From Malachius bipustulatus (lineage: Eukaryota > Arthropoda > Insecta > Coleoptera > Melyridae): 64,000 nucleotides of DNA. The stretch lies in the NCBI GenBank assembly GCA_910589415.1, contig OU342638.1, forward strand, positions 14,052,014-14,116,013, in the 5' to 3' direction. The notes beneath the pieces are model-generated. The model saw only the letters and a program-made list of their open reading frames with translations, searched no databases and was not told the origin of the DNA. Position numbers and translations under genes: made by a program. Positions 33,318-44,216 of this stretch are shown piece by piece (position 1 is the first letter of the stretch; every line of letters starts with the position of its first letter).

Positions 33318-35197
33318 CGTCTTTCTTTCAAATGACTCTCCCACACCCACGGATCCAACATGTCAACACTCGCCTCTTCTTCCTTCGTGTTTTTTCCGAC
33401 GTCACCTCGGGAATATTATAGATGTAGCTTCCAGGTTTAAAAGTAAGAAGTCTTCGGACTTGGACGAGATTCCCTCCTTTGTTGCCAGACATTGCATTGC
33501 TGATCTTGCGTAGCCATTATCGGAAATTAACAACACCTTCTTTCAAACTGGTGTATTCCCAGAAGATCTCAAGGCAGCGTTAGTTAAGCCCATTTTCAAA
33601 AAGGGCGACATCAAAAACCCTGAAAACTGTCGACCGATTAGTCTACTATCGGTATTTGATAAAATTCTTGAATCCCTTGTCTCGTCTCGTCTTATTAACT
33701 TTCTAGACAAAACAGAGATCCTTTCCCGCTCCCAGCACGGTTTTCTTAAAAACAGATCTACCCTGATGGCTCTTGTGGAGCTTACAGACTTCATATCTCA
33801 GGTTTTGGAGGAGGGGATGCGCACTGTGGGCTGGCTTTTGGATCTCTCCAAGGCCTTCGTTAGTGTGTGCCATGAGTGCCTACTTCGGAAACTGGAAAAT
33901 GTCGGAGTTCGTGGATTGCCCCTTTCTTGGCTTACCTACTTACAGGGAAGAACACAGGCGGTTCAGATTACTGGGTCTGATGACCGACCTGTGCGATCAC
34001 CTATTGCTACAATCTCCTCTGGGGTGCCAGAAGGTAGTGTTCTCGGTCCACTTCTTTTCCTTATCTTCATTAACGACCTAGTCCCCAAAATTACCTCCCT
34101 AATTCACTCTGTGTTACCTATACTGATGATACAACAATTCTTATTAGGATAAAACCAGGGGACCTTCAGTCTGATAGATGCCGTTCAACTTCCATTGAAA
34201 AGAGCAATTTAATGGCTCAGGGTCAATAAACTAAAACTCAACTTAGACAAAGTTGAGATGATTGATTTTCACTCTAGCCGATCACGCCTTCCCTCGTTAA
34301 CCTCCATACCCACCGACGTTGCCTTGACCAGAACCTAAGCTGGTCGCCTCACACAGATCATTTGCGCCGTCGCCTTGCTAGTGTCTGCTTCCTTCTCAGA
34401 CGCCTTCAGCACAAGGTATTCCTTGAGGTTCTGCTCTGTGTTTATTATGGGCATTTGATCAGCCACGTGAACTATGGGCTGGACGTCTGGGGTGGCTCTG
34501 AGAGATCTCTCCGAAGGATTTTTCTTCTTCAAAAGAGAGCGATTAGGATCCTGGCAGGCTTGTCAGTGCAGCAGTCATGCAGAGGCTATTTCAGGCGGCT
34601 TGAACTTCTTACCGTGCCTGCTTTGTACGTCTTCGCTCTACTCAAAATGATGTACAAAAATCAGGATAAGCTTTTACCTTTCCGATCCACCTATCACTTC
34701 AGTACCAGGTTAAATTTCTTCAAACCTCCTACACACCATCTGTCGTCTTCAGAAAGGACATTCACGTTACGCATCAATCAAATATCTGAACCACTTCAAA
34801 ATAGATCCTGCAACTGTTGGGTTCTCAGCGTACAGGGCATATCTCCGGAAACACCTCACGGAGTTGGAACCATACACTACCTCTGATATACTGTCCTTCT
34901 GCCCCCCATCCCTACCTGCAGTCTGATATTAAAATTAAAATACCTAAAACCCTCAGCCTTTATCCACCCTTATAATAGAGTTGGAACCTCGCCTCAATTG
35001 AGACCTGATGTATTTAATGTCTCTGCGCGTCTCGACTCTCACTTTTACCGGTGTTAGGTTGACTTGCTGTGCGTTTTTATTTTTTACTTGTTTGTCTTTG
35101 TGTATGTTTTTTTTATTTCTGTAATAACGCTGTTGTACTAAGCAATGACTGTTGTAATTTTGTTGTAATAAAATAAATTTTTATTGTATTGTACTGA
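33318..35197 (+). pseudogene. Plus-strand LINE without RNase H, 5' truncated
   Basis: The reading begins mid-ORF2. Blocks in order: KSSDLDEIPSFVARHC (about 33450), ENCRPISLLSVFDKILESLV (about 33630), SQHGFLKNRSTLMALVELTD (about 33735), motif A WLLDLSKAF (about 33830; the expected catalytic Asp is present), motif B SSGVPEGSVLGPLLFLIFINDL (about 34018) and YTDDTTILI (about 34120) after a frameshift. A C-terminal segment at 34362-34886 has LRRLQHKVFLEVLLCVYYGHLISHVNYGLDVWG. The 3' UTR runs to a (TTGTA)-like tail at about 35190. A 3' portion of the same family lies on the minus strand at 53334-55402. Stops and shifts make it inactive. Confidence 0.82.
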
Positions 35198-35204
35198 CGG
35201 GTAT

Positions 35205-36105
35205 GCCTGATGACTCTATTCTCTCCATGCTGATGATACCGCTATAATAGCTGCAGACAAGACCTGGCAAGACGTGGAAACGAAATTATTAAACAAACCT
35301 TGAGAGTTGCTCATGGCTGGCAGTCAATGAACTGTCACTGAATATTGAAAATTCAGTGTATATTGCTTTCGGCAACTACAGAGATAGTGTTCCACAAAAA
35401 TTTGAGTTAATAATAAATTAGAAAATTGGGTTGAAAGCGGTAAATATTTAGGCATAATTTTCGATTTTAACTTGAAATGAGACGGAAATATTGTAAATAT
35501 TGTTAAAAAAAACAACTCCTTAATATATGTATTTTACAAAATTTCTAATTCCTAAATTTATGCAGTATAATATACAGAGGATAATATATTATGCATTTTT
35601 CCACAATATTATAAGCTATGTTATAATTACCTGGGGAGGAGCTTACAGGAGCACCTTATGTTTGTTACAGAGAATACAAAATAGAATAATAGAAATAATA
35701 AATAAAAACAATTAAATACAAAAAAATCTATGAATTTAGAACAACAACTATAATTGGCGTATGAATCCCTAGTTTACAACTACAATCTTCTTAAAGCAAC
35801 ATATTTATTATGGATTAGTACAAGGAACAGAATAATAAATCTACCAAAAATATTTGTATAAATCAGTAGGTGATAAGAATAGCTATGTGAATGCAATTAG
35901 GGTACTTAACAAACTACCTAATGGTCTAAAAACTCTAGACTCACAAAAATATCTACAACTGTAAAATTAAATAACTGGATTAAAGACTGTACCTATCTAG
36001 TCCGTGTTGATACCCAGACCTGCAAACAGAAAATTTCTACTTTTCTCTGCGGGACTGTGTAATTTATCTGGTTGAATGAATAAATAAATAAATAAAATAA
36101 AGTTC
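35205..36105 (+). pseudogene. Second plus-strand LINE 3' fragment with (AAAT)n tail
   Basis: It starts just after the previous element with HADDTAIIAADKTW (palm motif C region) and continues with LRVAHGWQSM and SGKYLGIIFDFNL in broken frames. The open piece 35527-35715 contains FFHNIISYVIITWGGAYRS, the usual C-terminal region of Jockey/CR1-like elements. Around 35900-35945 LNKLPNGLKTLDS resembles the terminal KLP motif. It ends AATAAATAAATAAATAAAATAAAG, an AAAT-type tail. It is degenerate and 5' truncated. The two LINE fragments are placed almost end to end. Confidence 0.7.
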
Positions 36106-36360
36106 ATACTTATTGACCTTTTCTAATAATTCTTCTTTGATCAGTCCTGTTGGTGGACTGGTTTTGTAATTATTGTCATAAATTTTAATTGTATAAAATA
36201 GTGAATTATTATCGTCAAGAATATTTTGAGAGCGTGACTCATTAGACTGACTATTCCACTCATCTGGTTTCTGACCAATCAGAAACCAGAGACAGCGTGG
36301 TATTTTCGCGAAAATTATTATTATTATTTTTCTTATTTTTTATGTGTTTGCTTGTATGCG

Positions 36361-36371
36361 CTGTTGTCCAT
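36361..36371. repeat. Target-site duplication of short R1-like element, copy 2
   Basis: CTGTTGTCCAT is repeated exactly at 37438-37448. Confidence 0.85.
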
Positions 36372-36479
36372 TTGTATTTGTATTTGTATTTTGAGGGTGA
36401 TCAAGTTACTGTGACCTAAAAGATCTATTGTATCCTCTCTACTGTGCTTCGCCTGGTGTGGAATCCCTTTAGTGAAGCA

Positions 36480-36769
36480 CCCTCTCCAAGTCCGTTTCCT
36501 TGAGAAACTTCAGGATTTTGAGAGGATCATGGTCGGGTAAATTCCCTGCCTCTAGCTGGTGGTGGCCCAGAACATTACTTCTTTTGAGTTCTATCGCATC
36601 GCAGTTGAGCAGCAGGTGACGTGGTGTCTCGTCTCCTTCCCCGCAGAATCTGCAGACGCCATTTTCTTCTATGTCTAACTTCCTCAGGTGTTCCTTGAGC
36701 TTGCAATGTCCCGTTAGGAATCCCGTCAGTGTTCTGAGACGTTCCTTGCAGGTCGAAGATACTCTTCAA
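36480..36769 (-). pseudogene. R1-like ORF2 C-terminal zinc-finger fragment, copy 2
   Basis: The minus-strand frame reads LQAQGTPEEVRHRRKWRLQILRG. Relative to copy 1 a one-base insertion near 36665 shifts it away from the CCHC frame, which can still be read in the other frame down to the ILKFLKETDLERVLH end near 36483. It is the counterpart of 18759-18995. Confidence 0.7.
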
Positions 36770-36843
36770 CCTTTCTCGGTTAAAATTCCCGAGAAGTTAT
36801 TTGGCTTGTCTCAACCCCGAGAAGGTCCTCCAATGGGTTTCTC

Positions 36844-37401
36844 TCAGTTTTCTTCTTCCTTTTGGAGTTCTGCCTTGAAGAAAGTATCTTCGAAGCCACG
36901 AATGGTTCTGGTCCTATGAAGGGTGTCGATGCTCCTTTTCTTGCTAATGAGTGGGCATTCTTCTTGCGTTCGTGGTGGTCTCGAGCACAAGGATTGTTTA
37001 GATTGCCGACTGTCTTGACGGGTGACAAGCCCCGCTCGGTCAGCAGTCTGTTTTGCGGTGATGTCCCGCGATTTCTTGCTTTTTTGTTTCTTACCATGGT
37101 TGATCCCACGAGTAGCTAGAGAAGGGTGTGTTCCACCTATGCAGAGTCCCGCATGCAAAGGTGAGAGGATTGATACAGTGGGGTGCCCCCTGGTGCCCCA
37201 AGGTTGAATCCAGTAGGACTGGTCTTCTATCCAGTCACGCATCCCATCAGCCTGGACCCCCGCCTTAGGATTTAGGTTTTTTAGTGAGGTTGTCTCCTCT
37301 TGGTTCCGGCGATCAAGCCCAGACCCCCGCATCTCTCTGTGCGCGGAACGTGACCACGACAACAGATGATACGGTACATCAGATAGTCCACAGTCGGACA
37401 T
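36844..37401 (-). CDS. 185-codon ORF1-like frame of short R1-like element, copy 2
   Basis: The frame begins MSDCGLSDVPYHLLSWSRS and ends FKAELQKEEEN. It is basic and rich in Arg, Ser and Gln, with no domain I recognise. The same start and most of the sequence exist in copy 1, where an A-run slip truncates it. It may be the surviving N-terminus of an ORF1 fused by the internal deletion to sequence upstream of the ORF2 C-terminus. Whether it is translated is unknown. Overlapping 109-codon frames (37109-36780 here, 19368-19039 in copy 1) are conserved too, so the coding frame cannot be chosen from two copies alone. Confidence 0.45.
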   Translation of the reverse strand: MSDCGLSDVPYHLLSWSRSAHREMRGSGLDRRNQEETTSLKNLNPKAGVQADGMRDWIEDQSYWIQPWGTRGHPTVSILSPLHAGLCIGGTHPSLATRGINHGKKQKSKKSRDITAKQTADRAGLVTRQDSRQSKQSLCSRPPRTQEECPLISKKRSIDTLHRTRTIRGFEDTFFKAELQKEEEN

Positions 37402-37437
37402 CTCTGGCGCCGTTTCCCCAAGTGCAGACCTTTAGTC

Positions 37438-37448
37438 CTGTTGTCCAT
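37438..37448. repeat. Right target-site duplication of short R1-like element, copy 2
   Basis: CTGTTGTCCAT matches 36361-36371. Confidence 0.85.
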
Positions 37449-38159
37449 GTTTTCATGTGATCTTTTCTTTTTCATAGTTGCAATATATTGTCAGTCATAA
37501 ATCGTTTCTGCTTGTGAACAGTATCCACTGTCTGTAGAAAATCTTTCGCCAAAATCATTACCGTTTTTCTCATTTTGTGCTTAAAAAAATAACAATTGTC
37601 ATTTTGACTGCGAATTTTAATTCTTCGTCTACTATTTTTATTTCACAATAAAATAACTAAAATATTTTTATATAAAATTAGAAAATATGGTTATTATTTA
37701 CATCTGCGTATGTCCTACAGTTTCACTATGGCACCTATACCTATATAGGGGTGGAGGACAAACCTATAGTAACACCAGGTAAGGTAATCATTTGCTTTGC
37801 AAATGCATGATTAGCCCAAAAAAACAGCACTAAGAATCGCTCCAGGGAGTGCGGTCCCGCTTAGTATCATTATATTCTCATATAAGTATGCAAGCTAGTC
37901 TGTCGAGCCGATGATGCCGAGTATGATGTCCCCGCGGAAGATGCGTCAGGACCGGCATAGGCTCCAAGCTAACTCGTAACTTATCCGGAATATGACAGTG
38001 AACGTTGTAACGTTTTTTGGAATGAAAGTGCAACATAAATGCAAAAATGCAAAATAATAATCGTGCTACTATTAATCTCGAAGATTTTCCTTGCCCTAAA
38101 AATGAAGAAAAAAATAGAAATTCGACCGTAGTGTCAAAGAGGCCTTAGTTGAGACCTTA
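37449..38159. other. Gap with no supported gene
   Basis: AT-rich at first, then a more balanced stretch at 37720-37990 containing GATGCCGAGTATGATGTCC and nearby GC-richer words. No frame or hairpin that I can assign. Confidence 0.45.
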
Positions 38160-39188
38160 CCCAGGCAGCAAGGAATGTTCACTGAATGTTCCCTAAATGT
38201 TCACCGAACATTAAACATTGCTCTAATGTTAAACAGACTTTCCGAATATTCAGGCAACGTTCAGATTCTAATGTTCGTTTTCAGACCTTGAATAAACATT
38301 CATTGAACATTAGATATTGAACATTCAAAATGCAATGTTTAATTAACATTCATACAATGTTTAAGATGAAATGTTTATTGCACGCAATTACATACAGGTA
38401 CACTGACATCAGGTAAATAACATATACCAAAAAAAATTGGAAAATCACATGCTGAAACGAAAATATTTGGCTTAAAAATTGATAAAAACCAGAATTATAT
38501 TATTATAATTATTACAACGAGGTGTTGCGCGCGCAGCTCTCTTGTCTATTTCATTCCCAGTCCCAGTTGTCTTGTGTTCAATTCAATATGTCCGTTATTC
38601 TTGGCATTTCATCTTGTTTTTCTAAACTATGAATATACCTATGTATAGGTATAAAAGTCACAATAAATTATCAGCAAGCTAAGTATTTTATGCTTGTCTG
38701 GTCGGAGAGAGAAGGTGCAGCAGGTATTATAGGTAGGTAGGTATTATGATGTAGACAGGAAGAAGAAAAACAACACGGAAGAGCAAATGTGACCTTATAA
38801 TAATAATAATAATTTATATTGTTCACTGATGGATTGATAAATGGAATACACCTACATAGTAAGTATTATTTTTTTCAGCTTTTCAGCTCCATATAGGTAA
38901 TACAATTCTTAGTGATGATCAGTTTGATAAAAAAAAAACAAACATTCACTCAACATTTAAAACTAATATTCATTGAATGTTTACGAATCTGTCGTTTTTC
39001 ACATTGGCTGAATGTTCATTTTTGAATGTTCAGTAAACATTCATTTTTAAATGTTCACTAAAGCTTAAATCTGAACATTCACTGAACATTTAAAACTAAC
39101 CTTCATTGAATGTTCACGAATCTGTCGTTTCTAACATTGGCTGAATGTTCATTTTTAACATTCAGTGAATGTTCGATTGCTGCCTGGG
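38160..39188. mobile_element. Non-autonomous TIR element filled with AATGTTCA words
   Basis: The TIRs are CCCAGGCAGCAA (38160) and TTGCTGCCTGGG (39188), with TA on both outer sides. Both ends (38175-38370 and 38940-39175) are dense in GAATGTTC, GAACATTC and close variants in both orientations, over twenty in all. The middle is AT-rich with no ORF. The terminal 11 bases CCCAGGCAGCA also form the left end of the 58839-63499 element. A DNA-transposon origin is inferred from the TIRs. The superfamily is not determined. Confidence 0.82.
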
Positions 39189-39369
39189 TAATATTAGTTT
39201 GCAATAGCTGTTTTTAGCTTCTTACCCACCCAGCACCCCTATTTCGCTCCTCGGTCCCGAAAAAATTGATGGAACTTAGGACACGCGGATGTAAATATTT
39301 ACCGAAAATATTTCTAAAATATTTTCCCGCCGCCCGTTTTTCATTGAAGAATTAACATTGCAAAGACTA

Positions 39370-40121
39370 TACAGGGTGTCCCAAGATTTCTTTATCAAGG
39401 GATATCTGGGTTATTTCAAAAAATAAACAAATGAAATTCAGGAAATTTCAACCATACCCCTAAGGCTTTGCAGTTGCGCCCTCAATGCCCCTTTACGCCT
39501 TTCCACCCCTAAGTAATCATCCCCTACTTTTTTTTTTCAAATGACATCCCCATATTTTTTTTGCTCGGCAGGATTGTTGACTTCTTTCTGAATACGAATT
39601 TCATACGATTTTTTAAATCGAGACATATCTAGCACGCCGAAAACAACATAATATAACAAACGAGGGTTGTCAAGGAATAACAATTAACATTTAATATGAC
39701 ATTAAAATCACAGAAGCAATTATTATTATTAACGCCTATATCGAGTAACACCGATATTACTAGTTAAGGTAGTTGGAGGAAACATTAACACAAAAAACAA
39801 GCAATTGCAACTCCTTGACAACCCTCGTTTGTTTTGATATTATATTGTTTTCGGCGTGCTAGATATGTCTCGATTTGAAAAAATCGTATGACAATGTATT
39901 CAGAAAGAAGTCAACAATCCTGGCGAGCAAAAAAAATATGGGGGTGTCATTTGAAAAAAAAAAGTAGGGGATGATTACTTAGGGGTGGAAAAACGTAAAG
40001 GGGCATTGAGGGTGCAACTGCAAAGACTTAGGGGTATGGTTGAAATTTCCTGAATTTCATTTGTTTATTTTTTGAAATAACCCAGATATCCCTTGATAAA
40101 GAAATCTTGGGACACCCTGTA
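39370..40121. repeat. Foldback element, clean copy of the 14514 family
   Basis: The left end is TACAGGGTGTCCCAAGATTT and the right end AAATCTTGGGACACCCTGTA. It shares arm blocks with 14514-16194 (ACCCCTAAGGCTTTGCAG, GACATATCTAGCACGCCGAAAACAA) but has no LTR in its centre, so it shows the unoccupied LTR target (ACATAATATAACAAACGAGG). Confidence 0.88.
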
Positions 40122-40396
40122 TAGGTACTAACATGATAGATATTTATTCCTTTTCTTTAACTCCAAGTCTTTCTTTAACTTGACATAAAAACTAACACGC
40201 ATAGTTACTTATAGTAAAAAATATGTACCTATATCTAAAAACAATATTTTAATAACAAAATAACAAAGGAAAACCGATTACTTTATAATAAATTACATCT
40301 AGAAGGTCATTCATCATACAAATCATTCATCAGTTCATCGTAAACCCACAATTATTACGATTAATAAACACTACAATTATTACTATTTATACCATT

Positions 40397-40592
40397 CCAG
40401 AGAGAAAAACTTTATTGAATAAAGTGGACTGCCCATTTAACTTGGGTTGCATTAATACACAGCATATCGATCAATCAAAAAAAATGACATAAATATTAAA
40501 AATTGTAACATAAATAATAATTAAAGAACATTAATTTTAGGAATAAATGTGTTTGTTTATGATTCTGATGGAATCTATTAAAATTTTATATA
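40397..40592 (+). repeat. Truncated LINE 3' end, inverted copy of 16863-17056
   Basis: Nearly identical to the reverse complement of 16863-17056, from GAGAAAAACTTTATTGAATA to GGAATCTATTAAAATTTT. Only the 3' UTR is present, as expected from abortive reverse transcription. An AT dinucleotide-like run follows (40589-40625). Confidence 0.85.
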
Positions 40593-40625
40593 TAATATAT
40601 AAAATATATATTATATATAAGATAT
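40589..40625. repeat. AT-rich microsatellite with palindrome
   Basis: TATATATAATATATAAAATATATATTATATATAA follows the LINE 3' end. It may be its tail or its target. Confidence 0.6.
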
Positions 40626-41412
40626 CTGATGTGCATGTGAGGAATTCTTCATATCTTCAAGCCAAAAAAAAAAAGATTTCTCAAGCATAGTTAATGTAAA
40701 TTGCTCTGATTAACCCGGAAGCTTTTTGAGAATAATAAAATAAATAATTAAGTATTGATACCTACTTCATAAACCTTACAATTCCGTTATTTGAATGTTA
40801 ATTATTGTAGTTTCGTTTACAGCGATTACACATCAGCATCAGCTTTTACTTCTTTTTCGGCTGCACCACCAAGGTTCAATGTTAGAACCACGAATTCTTA
40901 TTACTTGTAAAGAGCGAGCAACAAGAAACAATGATGTTTGGCCATGAATTTGTAATAACATACTCATACTCGTATATGTCAATGTGTAGTTAGTTCTTAA
41001 CATTAAAAATATCGAGTGAGAAAAATGAAAACCTAATTTAGGCAGGCCTTGGAAAAAATTTCATTTCTTAGATTGAATTTGTAAAACTGTCAAATTAAAA
41101 TTTTGGTTTGTAAACCAAAATCTTCTTGTATTATTAAATTCACAAATAATATAGTCTTTACACTTTCAAATTGTCTCTTATTAGCATACAATATCGACAA
41201 AGTTATGCAACCAATTAATCACTCAATAAATTAATTATTTTTGTATTATTGTCAACTAATTTGAAATTTAAATATTGTTTTTATATTTGCAGAAATAAGG
41301 CGTAGGTCTTAAGATATAATTTTGCGTTTCTTGAATTGATAAAGACATAATATTTGGGAATATTAATTAATTTATTTATTTACAGTTACATTGCTCTACA
41401 GTAAATAGTACT
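40626..41412. other. AT-rich gap without a gene
   Basis: Nothing recognised. It contains AAAATTTTGGTTTGTAAACCAAAATC (41096-41121), a perfect short hairpin. Confidence 0.5.
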
Positions 41413-41429
41413 CCCCTAGTAGAAAGGAA

Positions 41430-41665
41430 TATTGGCTAGAAATTGGCTAAATATTGGTACTATATTGATCGGTTGGGCCAATATTACCAATCCCTATACT
41501 ATATTGGCCCAATATAGAAAGTGAGATTGGATGCCAATATTGGCAATTAAATATTGGTGCTATATGACTTCTCTAGATATATAACGATATTGGCAAATCA
41601 ATATTGGGACAATATTGATTTTTCAACATTTGAACTCGCTATTATTGGTGTAATATTGGACCAAT
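41430..41665. repeat. Left-end array of CCAATATTGG words
   Basis: About a dozen copies of AATATTGG or its complement, including GGCCAATATTACCAA, TTGGCCCAATATAG, GATGCCAATATTGGCAATT and ACCAATATT. The decanucleotide CCAATATTGG is its own reverse complement. Spacing is irregular, unlike the tandem arrangement on the right end. Confidence 0.8.
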
Positions 41666-42061
41666 ATTATTTTTGAATTTTATTCAATAATCGTAATTTC
41701 TTAACGATTATTACTTTTGCTTATAGGTATGTATTCCTATATGTGGGCTAGATGTAATCTTTTTTTTTGCGACAAAAATTTGACTTGAAGGCATTTTTGT
41801 TATTAAATAAATACATTAAAAATAGACGAAGTTTATTTTTAATATACCTAGGTAGGTAATTATTTTGATAAAAAAATTGTTCAGAACAAAAATTCATTTT
41901 TGAAGGATCATAGTCAAAAGTTGAAACTTGGAAACTTTAAAATATGCGTGTCCTACTATTTTTTCGTTTTCAACATTTTTAGTTTATAACTTGAGTTCAA
42001 TAATGTCAAATTCCAAACCTACAAGCGGTAGGTAACCACATGCGTCCTTAACGTAAATTCA
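41666..42061. promoter_or_regulatory. Putative upstream region of the transposase-like gene
   Basis: AT-rich non-coding stretch between the left array and the first coding block. The coding frame opens directly after AAATTCAG at about 42055-42062, which has the form of a 3' splice site, so an upstream non-coding exon is possible. No TATA box is assigned. Confidence 0.3.
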
Positions 42062-42442
42062 GGAAGTAACAGTAACAGCGAAGAAGAAAACTTAGAACAT
42101 TCCGAAAATATTGATATTAATAACCAGATTTTGGATTCAAATTCCCCACAAAAATATGCAGAACAAGATCATGTCATGGGAGAATCCAGTAGTCGTGATT
42201 CCGTTAATAGTGATTCCGTTACATTCGTCTCTTCCGATACCAATAGTGAAAAAGTCTTAGCTACTTTTTCTGCTTTTACTGCCTCGAAAGAATTTAAAAA
42301 ATCTGAACTCTCTCTGGAAGACAAATTAAAAAGCTGGGCATTAACTTGTAATGTAAATCACTTTCAACTAAGTGGTTTGCTGTCTATATTAAAACAATAC
42401 CACCCTCAATTACCTCTATCTTCAAAAACACTATTAAAAAGC
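42062..42442 (+). pseudogene. Transposase-like gene, N-terminal exon
   Basis: The frame is open from 42062 (GSNSNSEEENLEHSENIDINN), acidic and Ser/Asn-rich. At about residues 70-110 of the 42131 frame comes SLEDKLKSWALTCNVNHFQLSGLLSIL followed by LPLSSKTLLKS. This is the N-terminal module I associate with a family of metazoan transposon proteins, in which it is followed by an 'xTLLKT' motif. The coding is cut at 42442 by LINE B. On the far side of LINE B (48028) the duplicated ACTATTAAAAAGC continues in frame as LLKSNRHWAINSM, so the two parts once formed one protein. Confidence 0.75.
42430..42442. repeat. Left target-site duplication of LINE B
   Basis: ACTATTAAAAAGC is repeated exactly at 48028-48040, after the A-rich tail. 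Confidence 0.9.
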
Positions 42443-42859
42443 GAGTTGTCCCGCGAAACGAGGTGTTTCCCACTGTGATCTCACAAATCAAAGTGAAATT
42501 TCGTAATTAGTTACCAACGTACCTACAGTATCTATAAGCTCGGAGGGGTCTTAACGCAAGAATAGGACCAGGCCAGCATTGGAAACGAAGATAAGTATAT
42601 AGAAATAGCACGGTAAACTAATTTAAAATAATTGCCGTAAATTCTGTCGCTTAGCTGCCCGTTGTCGGCTATCTGCACTCCTTTTTATATCAACTGATAT
42701 AGATTGGAGTGTATAGTCTTTAAAAACATCAATTTAAATGGATTTTAACCCATATCTCTATCCGTAAATAAATTCTAATAACACCTTTTCATTGAACTCA
42801 TTAAAGACTTCTGACTACAGGGGTCTTTTCTGAGAAAAAAAAAAAATAATAATAATAAA

Positions 42860-44146
42860 ATGGATCCCATAATAACAGTCTCTTCCCAACAAAACGGCCA
42901 GTCGACGACCAGTGTTTCATCATATGCTAGTGCTGCCAAAACATCACTTTTTCCAAAAAAAGACCTGGCAATTGTCATGGATTTGGCCGAATCTGAAAAT
43001 TTAAAATTGTCTCATTATGTTTCTCCTATCGGAAAGATTGTTGGTTTTAAAAACATAACTCATGCATCAAGAATATCCCGAAACCGTGTATGCATCTATC
43101 TCGCAAGCTTGCAAATAGTTAACGATTTAATTAACAAACACAGTACAGTCCCAATTAACGATAGATTGGTCAATGTCCGACGGTTAATTACACCGGCAAA
43201 AAGGCTGATATTGTCTAATGTATGCCCAACAATACCCCACGAATATCTTGAAAATGCCCTGAGTCAGCTGGGATGCAGGGCAGTTTCCACTATGTCCACC
43301 CTCAGAGCCGGACTTGAAGGTGAAGAATGTGCACACATACTCAGTTTCCGGAGGCAAATATTTGTCCAGCCCGATGAAAATCTTCAACTTCCCCCAACTC
43401 TTTTAATAAAGTATGAAGATACTGAATACCGAATTTTCATAAGTAGCGGTGAACTGACATGCTTCTCATGTAAACAAGTCGGCCACCGGGCAGACTCTTG
43501 CCCAAACAAGGAGGAACAATCATTTCTACCGGACCCCACCCCCTCCCACTCAACTAACAACCAACCAGAAAACACGAACCCACCTATCACTGCCACTGAA
43601 ACTGTTAACAAAAAAAGACCAGCCTCTACTTCCACCACGGTATCTACGGGACATAATGAGACCGAATCATTGCCCCATAGTGCTGAAATTGTTGACGAGC
43701 CCCATTTTTTTACAACCCCTACACAAACCGCTCCAAGAAACAGAAACAAAAAATTCAAGGCAGGAACCCAAGCAGAAGGTATTTCTGTCTCACAAAGTGA
43801 TCTGTCATTACATAAGTCAGACTCTACAGAAAGTTTAACCCCTTTGGAAGATCTAATAAAACCAGCCAAATCTATTGTCGAGCAAAAATTCTCTTCTATG
43901 ATAACATATGATCAACTTAAGGATTTTTTTGAAAATGTTACCGGATCACCAGACCCTCTCAGTGTCGCTAGAGAGTATATAACAGACCCAGTAGATATGA
44001 TAACTATCATTTCAGAAATCTACCCCTACCTTACACACAGAAGTATAAAATCCCGCTGTACCCGACTCAAGAAAAAAATAAAGAATCAACTACTGTTAAC
44101 AGCAGTTGAGTCAGACTCTGATGATTGTTCTCAGAAATCCTACTAA
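42860..44146 (+). CDS. LINE B ORF1, Gag-like protein with one zinc knuckle
   Basis: This 428-residue protein is expected to coat element RNA. The N-terminus is Ser/Thr-rich (YASAAKTSLF). The central domain has NRVCIYLASLQIVNDLI and LVNVRRLITPAKRLILSNVCPTIPHEYL (105-130), an RRM-like Gag arrangement. A single CCHC knuckle CFSCKQVGHRADSC spans 201-214. The long second half is Thr/Pro/Asn-rich, then basic near the end (RLKKKIKNQ). The start is the first ATG after the poly-A-like run at 42836-42858. It differs from the LINE A ORF1, which has three knuckles, so the two elements belong to separate families. The frame is complete. Confidence 0.92.
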   Translation: MDPIITVSSQQNGQSTTSVSSYASAAKTSLFPKKDLAIVMDLAESENLKLSHYVSPIGKIVGFKNITHASRISRNRVCIYLASLQIVNDLINKHSTVPINDRLVNVRRLITPAKRLILSNVCPTIPHEYLENALSQLGCRAVSTMSTLRAGLEGEECAHILSFRRQIFVQPDENLQLPPTLLIKYEDTEYRIFISSGELTCFSCKQVGHRADSCPNKEEQSFLPDPTPSHSTNNQPENTNPPITATETVNKKRPASTSTTVSTGHNETESLPHSAEIVDEPHFFTTPTQTAPRNRNKKFKAGTQAEGISVSQSDLSLHKSDSTESLTPLEDLIKPAKSIVEQKFSSMITYDQLKDFFENVTGSPDPLSVAREYITDPVDMITIISEIYPYLTHRSIKSRCTRLKKKIKNQLLLTAVESDSDDCSQKSY

Positions 44147-44216
44147 CACCTCCCTCTCATTGCATTCCGCAATGAGAGGGAATTTCTCCCCCAACACACC
44201 CTCTAAAACATAACTA

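Larger units (their letters stand above)
36372..37437 (-). mobile_element. Non-autonomous R1-like retroelement, copy 2
   Basis: A 1.07-kb minus-strand insertion with its own 11-base target-site duplication and a (TACAAA)n tail on the left. It is nearly identical to 18666-19875 from its 3' end to the block GACTAAAGGTCTGCAC, where this copy's 5' end is truncated, about 200 bases short of copy 1. It retains 36-odd bases (GAGACGTTCCTTGCAGGTCG region near 36740) that copy 1 lacks. The shared junction between ORF1-like and ORF2 C-terminal sequence marks one source element. Confidence 0.88.

Noticed and set aside
43384..43869. 161-codon minus-strand frame
   Set aside because: Antisense of the LINE B ORF1 low-complexity half.
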